This document shows positions 55,860 through 64,000 of a stretch of 64,000 nt of DNA, in pieces. The notes beneath the pieces were generated by a model that saw only the letters and a program-made list of their open reading frames with translations, ran no database searches and was not told where the DNA came from. Origin of the DNA: Fusarium oxysporum f. sp. lycopersici 4287 (Eukaryota > Ascomycota > Sordariomycetes > Hypocreales > Nectriaceae); the NCBI RefSeq assembly GCF_000149955.1, contig NW_017264847.1:37647-101646 (forward strand). Reading direction: 5' to 3'. The position numbers and the translations under genes were made by a program. How positions within the stretch are numbered: the stretch's first letter is position 1; every line of letters starts with the position of its first letter.

Positions 55860-56544
55860 GGGCGGGTGGATTCTGGAGATCTGGTCTTGTGGAACGTATG
55901 AGACTTGCTTGTCATCTATTGAAGCGCTATCTAGGGGAGGACACAACATGTCGGACGGAAAGTTTTGTACCACAAGTGCGGTAGTGTGTTCGTTTTCTTC
56001 TGTCTTCGTGACGGTTATGGAATGATCGATTTGGTGCTTCACAACTACTTGTTTACCAAAGCTTCTCCTAATGACTTTGACTCCGAGACTTCAGCTCATT
56101 TACTGATCTGTGGAAGAACCGATACTGCTTCTTTCTCCACCACTACTTAGTCTGATCTCTTCTTACGGGTGTAAAACTAAATACATAGGTGCTAAAGTAT
56201 GATGCTGGAGCAGGATCCAATCATAGAACATTTATTACCGCATTGTCTACTTCGCAAACAAACCCAAATAGGCAAGTATACCAAACGCAGGGTAAGCCCA
56301 AAATCTTGAGCCATCTGGCTCGTATGGCGCTTATGCGCTTATAGACAATCAATCGACGATCCCTGATACCTACTGTCAAGGTTCGGCTTCTGATCTAAAC
56401 GAGCAATACCAACGTTTATAATGGGTAGCAATGGTTCATATTACAGTATGGGTCGCTGAGTATGCCCTTTCTTGACGCTTAACGCGAGGCAGAGCAAACA
56501 GCTTTAGGGTAACTAGCATAACCATAGCCAGTCAACTACCCACT
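55860..56544. other. Intergenic, no gene seen
   Basis: It lies between the FAD oxidoreductase stop and the decayed D-amino-acid oxidase. No supported gene. Confidence 0.4.
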
Positions 56545-57310
56545 AACTATAGCATTACGATTGTAGGAAAGCACTTCCCTGGGAATGCTGGGGACTTTGA
56601 ATATGCTAGTAATTGGGCTGGTGCGTGCTGGATCGAAATGCCCATTTCGAGTCCCAAGATCAGAAACAGCAATTCGACGCATGCACTGGGTTTTTGAGTG
56701 TCGCGTTTGAGCATCCAAAATCGAGTCTTCGTACTTATGAATGAGAGAGCAAGGCTCCCTGGACGAAATTTGGTTTGAATCCCGGACTCAAGGTTTATAT
56801 TCCTCATCTCCTCAGAATTACCCCCTCGAGCAACCTTGGGAATGACCTACAAGTCCATCATCATCTTACTTTCACTGTTTACGACATGGTTGAGACAACG
56901 TCTTAAGGCGCGGGGCGTGGTGTTCAAGCCTATGACGGTACAGAGTCTCGATGATCTAAAAGACTTTGGTATTGAAGATCGAACAACCTCTGATAGCCAA
57001 AGGCAGACGTTAGGATGACCGAGTCGGGAACCTGATACAGTATTTGCTGACTCGAGATGCAGAACCTAGCTCTGGGACATAAGGCGCTACCCGAATTCAT
57101 GACTTCTGAGAAAGCCCAGGACTACAAGATTATGTAAGACATTGCGACGTCATACTCATAAAGATCTCAAGAGCACGGTGGGACAAGGACCGAGAAGGTG
57201 ATTGTCCATCGGCAGAAGGTTGTGTACGCCTATAGGCAGAAAGCTGGAAGGTTTACGCATAAGTTTGGCATGGCACGAGCAGCGAGCGAACTCGTGGTAG
57301 AATATGTGTA
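56545..57310 (+). pseudogene. D-amino-acid oxidase relic
   Basis: A strongly decayed second copy of the oxidase at 43309-44453, on the opposite strand. Recognisable phrases in changing frames are ITIVGKHFPGNAGDFEYASN and WAGACW at about 56550-56640 (intact gene: VTIVAEHLPGD and EWASPYAGAIW), then GMTYKS and LKARGVVFKPMTVQSLDDLK at 56840-56965 (intact: LKARGIKFKRARVYSLADLK), and VVYAYRQKAGRFTHKFGMAR at about 57215-57275 (intact: VVHAYGQNAGGYVYSFGLAR). Stops and deletions interrupt it throughout. It marks a second, lost end of the metabolic module. Confidence 0.8.
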
Positions 57311-57420
57311 TGTGATTCGTCGGTCAAGCTATCTGTAGGGTAATTTTTGTCAGTTCGTCTAGCATCCCCCTGTTGATTTCTTTAACGTCCTTCACGGTCT
57401 CGGGAATAATGACCTCGCGC

Positions 57421-57950
57421 TTGTAAATAATTTAGTATAAGATTAGTAATTTACCTAAGAAATATTATAAAAATATAAGAAAGTAAAGCTTTAAATAAAG
57501 TTATATCCTTACTATTATACAACTATTTATAATAGGTATACTTATAATAATTTTATAACCCTTTTTTATTATATATTTAATATAATTCTTAATATAAAAA
57601 GAGTAAGATATAATTTTATAACCTTTAAATACAACAAGACTATTACAACCCCGCGGTTACATCACGTGGCCCCTACAATTTATCCTAATAACACTAGGAC
57701 CACTCTTATCTTCTTTAACCAGTAGGCTAGACCTTCTAATGCCTCCCTTTAGCATTTAATATATTTAATAAGGTAAGTATCCTAAATAGTATATTTAATC
57801 AATACCTAGTAACTAAAATTAATACGTTAGATTTACTATATTAGATATAATTTTACTTTATAACTCTATAAATATTAAACTTAATATAGATTAGTTTACC
57901 GGTTTGAAACCTATTTCGTTATATAACAGGTTCTAGAGAACCCAACCCAG
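57421..57950. repeat. AT-rich, RIP-like decayed repeat
   Basis: An AT-rich island with TA-dense sequence. It has a short GC-rich patch (57645-57680, containing CCCCGCGGTTACATCACGTG) that could be one end of an LTR-type element; that identity is uncertain. No coding frame remains. Confidence 0.55.
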
Positions 57951-58366
57951 CGCCACTATTAAGCAAGACCTAATCAAATGTATCTAGTATAAGTAAATTA
58001 GGCATTTTTGAACGCTCGAATACTATTCTCGTGGCAGAGCCTCCACATTCCCTGGTCTACTATGTGGTCGGCACTAGCCGGATGAAACATCGGATGCAGG
58101 ATTAAGGTAGATCCCCTGTATTTCATCCCCAGTATTACGTGAAGTGGCCTTTCCATAATAGGTTAGCGTTCCGTTAACGGCTATAGTGGGTTCAACCTGG
58201 ACAATCTCATAGGCCAGTCCCCATAGCTGACAAATGCCGATGGAAGTCGAAAGTGACATCCCATTTCATGATTCAAACAAAGACCAACAGTAGAGACTTC
58301 TCTCGTCCATGATTCCCTCAGCATGTATCAACCTCCATCAATTCGAAGTCGATCACAGTCAGCACC
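57951..58366. other. Intergenic upstream of third regulator
   Basis: No gene supported. A 61-codon minus-strand frame at 58074-58259 has no recognisable features. Confidence 0.4.
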
Positions 58367-59832
58367 ATGGTGAATTATGGTCGTCCATCTAAGGATTGCG
58401 CACCATGTAGGAAGAGAAAGATCCGGGTAGGTATTCCTCCCATATGCCACTAACTAATTTCGTTGACACAAACTAGTGCGATCTGATCCCAACGGGTTGC
58501 ACTCAATGCCGTAGAGTCAACTTGACCTGCCATGGGTACCGCGACCCAAAAGAGTTGGTCTTCCGTGACGAAACTCGTAACGCGATGCAAAAGGTTATGA
58601 TGAGACGACCAACCGCCCTACTACCGCCCACTCTGCAACTCAGTTCCACTGTATCATCCCGGCACGCTTTTCTATCGCTCTACATTGATAGATACTCATG
58701 CGGCTTTCATACCCTTGCCTCACTTTTGACCGAGTCATCTCCCAGCGGACTTTTACAAGCTACTGTCGATGCTGTCAGCCTGGCCTTCATGTCGTTCCAG
58801 TTGAATCGCCAGGATCTAGTGCCTCTTGCGAACAAGCGTTATTTGGCTGCTATTCAAAGCTTGGGAATTGTAATACGTTCCTCCCAGCTTTCAACTAGAA
58901 CTGGAGTCAACCAATTAGTCAATGATGAGACTCTCCAGTCCGTGCTTCTCCTAGACCTCTACGAGAAGATGGCTTACCATCATTATCAACTATCGGAATT
59001 CCTAGACTCCTCATTAAGCCACATCCAGGGTGCCCTCTCCATAGTCCGGTCTCGCCCGAGAACAGATTACTTAAACCTAACCACCCAACAACTCGCTACC
59101 CGTACTGTTATTGCACTTACTCTCAGCTATGGCGCGGCTGGTGTTTCAATACCACAGACACTACAAAGCCTTTATCATCACCTGGACAGCTACATACAGA
59201 ACGAAAAGTGGACCTTTATCGGCTTATTAATGAGACTTATCAACTTTCGTGCTGATACGCAAAGCGGCAAGTTAAATTGTCCAACCATCCTCGCTCAGGC
59301 AAGGGACCTTGATAGTCAATTTGCTCATGTAGAGAGCAAAATACCACGCGCTTGGTGGCCACGACGCGTCAACAATTTCAGCGCCCAATCATTTGACCAC
59401 TACTATGAAGTCTATCCTTGCCATTACACAACTCAAGTCTTTAATGCATACCGCATCATGCGTCTAGAGTTAAATAGCATCATAAGGGAGCTTCAGCCTT
59501 GCACTTCAGTTTCTGAGACAATTGCTGAAGTAACACAGGCGATCTGCGCAGCTATACCCCAATTTATTCTTCCCGGTGTACGACCTGAGAACAATTTACC
59601 CTTTTCGCCAATGCAGATATTGGAATGTTCTGGCACTCTGACTTCCCTGTATATAGCTGCACAGGTCTCTGCAGATTCGGCGATGCGGGAATGGATTCTA
59701 CGGCTCTTGACCTATATGGCTGATCAGGGCGTCAGGTTGGCCCATAGTGTAGCTCATATCCTAACGTCTGAGCCTGTAATGGATTACTGGGCTGTTTTCA
59801 AGATGGTTGGGAGCTGTGCGGTCACAGCCTGA
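58367..59832 (+). CDS. Zn2Cys6 transcription factor 3
   Basis: A nuclear binuclear zinc-cluster regulator of 471 residues. Exon 1 is 58367-58426, a 50-bp intron spans 58427-58476, and exon 2 is 58477-59832. The start MVNYGRPSKDC puts the cluster CAPCRKRKIRCDLIPTGCTQC at residue 11, and splicing completes it between KIR and CDL. YRDPKELVFRDET follows, characteristic of a large fungal family of N-terminal zinc-cluster regulators. The remainder is a fungal-specific regulatory region without a clear ligand motif. It is not closely related to the other two regulators in the window. The target is unknown; the SRPBCC and P450 genes lie close by. Confidence 0.88.
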
Positions 59833-60025
59833 TGTATCTTAGACTCGGATAATCATCATGCCATTGTTGGTTTATCATTTCTGTTTGTCAGGTTTCAAGC
59901 CAGGAGAGGAGATTATAGAATTCATACACTAATACGTGAAAGAAGAACCTGCCACGATTGGGCTTTATCAATGAATCTGTAGGAGGTTGTCATGGTAGTC
60001 TGTTGTTTGTCTGCCTCTGAATAGA

Positions 60026-60487
60026 CTACTCTACTTGCTGAGCTATGGCGGTGATGAGGCCATTGAAACGCTCATCCAGATCCTCCTTCAAGATGCCCAT
60101 ATACTCTTCCGGCACAGGACTTCCCTCCGCAATCCAACGAAAGCGAGTCTTGTTCGATCCAATGGGGTCCAACACAGTGGTTCCAAAAGCAATCATATCT
60201 GGATAATCGGGTCGTCTGACCCTGAAGGTCATGGAATGGTTGTCGGCGTCGTATGCCGTCATCTCCTCAGAGAACTCGTATCGTTTGCCTTTGTTCTTTC
60301 CGGCTGGGTACTCATATGAAAAGGTGCGAATGCTTCCGATTCCAAAACCCTTAAGACTGAGTTTCAGACAGCCAGGGTACCAGGCTTTCTCACCACCAAA
60401 GGCAGCGACAAGACCCCAGACTTCGCCGATTGGGGCGTTGATCTCACGGGTTACGGTGATGTAATGAGTCAGGGGTTGCTCCGACAT
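60026..60487 (-). CDS. SRPBCC/polyketide-cyclase-like protein
   Basis: A small soluble protein of 153 residues with the START/Bet v1-like fold expected for SRPBCC proteins. Visible blocks are ITVTREINAPIGEVWGLVAAF (first strand and helix), KAWYPGCLKLSLKGFGIGSIR and RYEFSEEMTAYDADNHSMTF. I use the ATG of MSEQPLTHY at 60487, because the 35 residues that an upstream start would add are unrelated to the fold. Such proteins bind hydrophobic ligands or act as cyclases; the ligand is unknown. It converges with the third regulator. Confidence 0.85.
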   Translation of the reverse strand: MSEQPLTHYITVTREINAPIGEVWGLVAAFGGEKAWYPGCLKLSLKGFGIGSIRTFSYEYPAGKNKGKRYEFSEEMTAYDADNHSMTFRVRRPDYPDMIAFGTTVLDPIGSNKTRFRWIAEGSPVPEEYMGILKEDLDERFNGLITAIAQQVE

Positions 60488-61446
60488 TTTGAAAGATGAT
60501 GGAAGTGGACAGATTGTTGATGTTCTTAATATTGGGCTGCAAAGATGAAAGTAGCGTGGAGAAGAGTGATGTCTTTCGATCTGGTTTCTCAAATTTGCAC
60601 ACGGGCACTTACTTTAAATAAGGCAAAGAGTTAAACAAGGTTCGAATAAATCTAAATTTCTCCATAGAATTTTTAAACTTTTTACTAATCAAAAAGAAAA
60701 TTAAAACTCTTTCATTTACAAATCAAGATGATTAAAACTATAGAACAATTAACTAGACTGTTTTTTAACGATGGGGCTTCGTTTAGTAACCCTCCTCATC
60801 ACCTAGCTTTTATTAGAGTTACGCATGTCGCGAATATGGCCCGTAATGGGGACCATGTCAATGAGAGAAGATGATGAGTTAGTACGAAAGTGTTGCCTCA
60901 AGAGGACTAGCTCGCCTCGCCATTCATCATTAAGGATAGGATAAATTAAAGTACATACTGTACCTACCCCCACCAAATTCATGCGTGGCGCACACGGATG
61001 GATTACCTTTTTAGGAATAGAAATAAGTTCTTGGTGTGTTTGTATTCGCTTTTCTATACCGTGGCGCTGGGTGATTCATCATACTGAGCAGACTTTGTCA
61101 TCATTGCAGCTAACGCAAGGTAAACTTGAAGAGAACCAAGCTCGGTGTTTTCCCCTTATTAGTTGCTTCCTCTTGAGGTAATCGTTCCGTTAAATACTTA
61201 AATCCATGTTAGATGGGCCAGTTTCAAGCCGTAGTAAGGATCAAGGTTCATTTTTAGATACTATTTGAGAACATCATAGGAAGTCGCGGATTTATCGGCT
61301 CAAAGTTAGGTCCGATATGACAAGTTTTATATATATCACCTGCCGATTCTCTCCGTTAGTCTTGGTCCTATTTCTATCTATTTATTTCATATTGCTTTAT
61401 CTCCCTCTCTGTACTCGTTCAGCATTCTAACTCCAGAACCTACAAT
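60488..61446. other. Divergent intergenic, no gene seen
   Basis: It holds upstream regions for the SRPBCC gene and the NAD(P)-binding pseudogene. It is AT-rich near 60630-60760. No gene supported. Confidence 0.4.
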
Positions 61447-62251
61447 ATGAAGCTTCTCGTGACCGGTGCAAGCGGTTATGTTGGCACGGAGATTATACGT
61501 CAAAGCCTTCAACTACCTCAGGTCACCAGTGTTGTTGCTGTTGCTCGCAAGCCTGTGTTCGTTCCTAGTGGGGCTGACCCAGCCTGACTCAAGAGTATCA
61601 TTGTGAAGGACTATGGAGATTATCCAGCGAGTGTAAGAGATGAGTTTAAGGATGCAGCGGCATGTATCTGGTAAGAATTCCTTGGCGTTTGTCCTGACTC
61701 CTATCCTATGAGACCTCCCGGCTGACTGTAGTTGCCAGGACTGTTGGTATCACACCTATGGCCTATAAATCACTCGACTCTGAACAAGCACGAAAGATTT
61801 GCCTTGACGATACGTTGGCTGGACTAGAAACTATGGTCAAATCTTCCGTTAAGAAGCTATTCCGCTTTGTCTATATGAGTGGCGCCGATGCAGAGAGAGA
61901 TCAGACTAAGACCTCGCCACTTCTACCTGAATACTTCCTGATGCGAGTCAATTCTATGACTGTTTCAAATGACTGATAATAAAGCTAACGCGAAGAAAGG
62001 GCGAGGTTGAGAACCTAGTCTTTGGATTTGAAGAAAAGCACCCAGATCTAGTTGAAGCAGGTGTCGCGAGACCGGGCTTGATTATTAATGACTCTACCGA
62101 CGTGAAAGAAGTTATGGCTCGCCTAGGTAAGGAGGTCACAACCATCAAGCTGGAATCAGTTGCAGCAGCTCTCCTTCAGCAAGCTCTTCATGGGACTGAG
62201 AACAAAACTCTTTGGTCCGATGATTTGAAGCGTCTTGCAGGATCTCAGTAG
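61447..62251 (+). pseudogene. NAD(P)-binding NmrA/epimerase-like gene with early stop
   Basis: An atypical SDR of about 227 codons. The start MKLLVTGASGYVGTEIIRQ is a perfect nucleotide-binding motif. Three exons are predicted: 61447-61670, 61739-61946 and 62000-62251, with phases that close. Splicing gives CIWTVGITPM. The second donor (GTCAAT) is weak. TGA at 61585-61587 (codon 47, within ADPA*LKSIIVKDYG) interrupts an otherwise coherent frame, and later blocks FRFVYMSGADAE and GVARPGLI are intact. It is probably a recent pseudogene or carries a sequencing error; stop readthrough cannot be excluded. Confidence 0.75.
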
Positions 62252-62796
62252 GATGATTTACCTATACCTACTACTACTGTACGCAGTCGGGCCTGTAATT
62301 AGATAGAATACAATAAAACTAGTCCGTGCACATTGCTCTGTTATCTTTGCACGCGTCGTGTGCTTTGGCGGTTGATAGGCAGATAGGTATCTGTGTTTCT
62401 AAAATAGCACAGGTCCTATCTTAATTCCCATATTTACTTTAGCTCTCTCTGCTACCAGGCTGCCTCCCGCTGTGCTATTCCACTCACTACCTCAAGTGGC
62501 TTTTTAATCAAGGTCCTAATAGCCTGCTGTTGTTTTCGGAGTAAATCACTGTCTTAAGGTTATAGAGCCTTGGGGAATTTAAGTTATAAAGCCACTCTAA
62601 ACTTTACTAGAGCTAGAGCTAAACAAATCTATAAAGTTTAGAAACATAAAAATGCTTTTGGATCTTGATTTCTTTACATAAGATCTAACAACAAGACATA
62701 AAATAATCAGTGTCGGTTTGCTTCTGTTAACCTTTTGCCTTCTAGCTCCAGTGCGTCTAGACTTGGAAATATGCCTCCCACGCCCACCATGTGTTC
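62252..62796. other. Convergent intergenic, no gene seen
   Basis: It lies between the NAD(P)-binding pseudogene and the P450 stop. No coding frame is supported. Confidence 0.45.
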
Positions 62797-64000
62797 TTAC
62801 ATCTTCCTAATATACCCGAACTTGAGCGCCAATCTATGGCCTACAGGTCCTGCGAGGTAGGCATCTTCCAATTCCATACTTCCATGGTCATGCAGCGTTG
62901 TCGTGAAGTTAGTGTACACGCTTGCAACGACATTCTTCATGGCTGAACCGAGAATTAGCAAATATCACAACTGTGTTCCAGTGATTGACATTACTTACAG
63001 AAATATGCAAAATTGCTTCCGATGCACATGCGGCCTCCGCTTCCAAATGCCCAAAACCATCGGCGCATGGTGGCGAGATGCTCAGGTGATGAATCGATCC
63101 ACCGCTCTGGCTTCCACTGGTCTGGCTCGGGAAAGATCTCGGGCGTGCGATGCAATGAGTACGCATAACACTGAACGGTAGTGCCGGCTGGAATGTTGTC
63201 GTGACCTCCTAGCGAGCTGGGCTTTGGGACGCGACGGGGCTGACCACCTGGGACAGATGGGTAGAGGCGGAGAGATTCTAATATGACAGCCTCTAGTAGC
63301 GGAAGTTTGTCGATGGCCTTCGGCGCAGGCACTACCCATTCTCCTTCGGCCGGTGGCGGGAAGTACAGTGGCGGATCGAGGGTGAGCAACTCTTCTCGCA
63401 GCTTTGCCTGAAGTTCTGGTCTCTTGGATAGCTCGTAAAAGCAAAAGGTCAGAGTGTTGCCACTGGTTTCATGGGCTGCCGAGTTGTGTGCAAACATGTC
63501 ACTGGCGATTTCCAGGCGCTGAGGATATTGACCAGGCTTGGCATGAGGATCGCTCATGGCCTTGAGTGCAAGAGACATAACGACGGGCTTATCCGCATCT
63601 GACAAGTCCTCTTCGCCTTGTGCAATGAGTTCCTGCGCTTTGTCACACTTCTCAAGGTTCCACTGTTCGATGTCGTGGAAGCCACTGTCGACCTTTTTCG
63701 GAATAAGGCCAATTGTCTTGAGCCAGTTGTTCAGTCTTGGGAACTCGTATTGCCAGAACGTATATGGTGCGGCAGCAAAGAATCCATCCAGGTATAGCCG
63801 TCTCTCCTTTTCGTCTTCAATCAGATTGCTGCTCAGCGTGCTTCCAAACTGCCAGGTGATGAATGAGTCCATTGAGTACGAGTAGAATAGCTCGAGCACT
63901 TCCAATGGCTTCTTGCTGTCAGCTGCACGGCTGAATACAGGCAGAAGCCTCCCGAACAAGATTTTCTTCATAGAAGCTTGACTTGTACTATCGGCAAGGA
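62797..64000 (-). CDS. Cytochrome P450, 3' part (runs off right edge)
   Basis: A heme-thiolate monooxygenase missing its N-terminal region, which lies beyond the window. The frame is open to the right edge. The last exon is 62942-62797, joined after a 56-bp intron (62998-62943) to the upstream exon, giving NFAYFSMKNVVASVYTNF. Visible motifs are the I-helix region MFAHNSAAHETSGNT, the ExxR motif in ESLRLYPSVPG, PERW, and the heme-binding FGSGGRMCIGSNFA with its Cys ligand. It ends in FGYIRKM. It is probably ER-anchored, but the anchor itself is not in view. The substrate is unknown. Confidence 0.88.

Overview
The window is genomic DNA of a filamentous ascomycete. Evidence: spliceosomal introns of about 41-104 bp with GTAAGT/GTGAGT-type donors, LysM proteins, a subgroup-C-like GH18 chitinase, three Zn2Cys6 regulators, NmrA-like and GMC enzymes, and AT-rich islands whose degraded codons (TGG to TAG, CAA to TAA) look like repeat-induced point mutation (RIP). 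The gene content fits a Fusarium-like hypocrealean, but the species is an inference. There is one assembly gap (31762-32079). No rRNA, tRNA or CRISPR was seen.

Left part (0-21 kb): a cell-wall/chitin locus. It holds an F-box gene with one internal stop, two secreted LysM proteins (seven and three LysM units), and a nine-exon chitinase (hevein domain, GH18, Cys-rich middle, long C-terminal region) divergent from the second LysM gene. Three copies of an unrecognised cytosolic family ('family A' here; at 3541-4263, 14453-15229 and 17906-18673) are interleaved with two ankyrin-repeat genes. One family A copy is mutated in a RIP-like way, and one ankyrin copy has lost its 5' half at the border of a decayed pogo/Fot-type transposon. 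LysM plus subgroup-C chitinase is a known arrangement related to the alpha/beta subunits of the Kluyveromyces lactis killer toxin. The repeated association with family A and ankyrin genes is the most interesting candidate system here.

Middle (21-31 kb): a decayed animal-type heme peroxidase, a short-chain dehydrogenase broken by an 8-bp tandem duplication, an NmrA-like reductase, an amino acid/amine-type APC permease and a MOSC protein with an inserted membrane segment.

Right-centre (31.6-57.3 kb): a metabolic cluster with ALDH, a second and third NmrA-like protein, an EutQ-like cupin, D-amino-acid oxidase, an OYE-family flavoprotein, a GMC (choline-dehydrogenase-like) oxidoreductase and an FAD amine/amino-acid oxidase-like protein. 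Two paralogous Zn2Cys6 regulators each lie beside a GMC gene. One GMC gene is intact and the other is a pseudogene; a second, heavily decayed D-amino-acid oxidase lies at the far side. The content suggests oxidation of an amine or amino alcohol, with partial duplication and decay of the module.

Right end (57-64 kb): AT-rich repeat debris, a third Zn2Cys6 regulator, an SRPBCC protein, an NAD(P)-binding gene with an early stop, and the 3' part of a cytochrome P450 that runs off the edge. A 258-bp MITE with perfect 23-bp inverted ends lies at 41018-41275.
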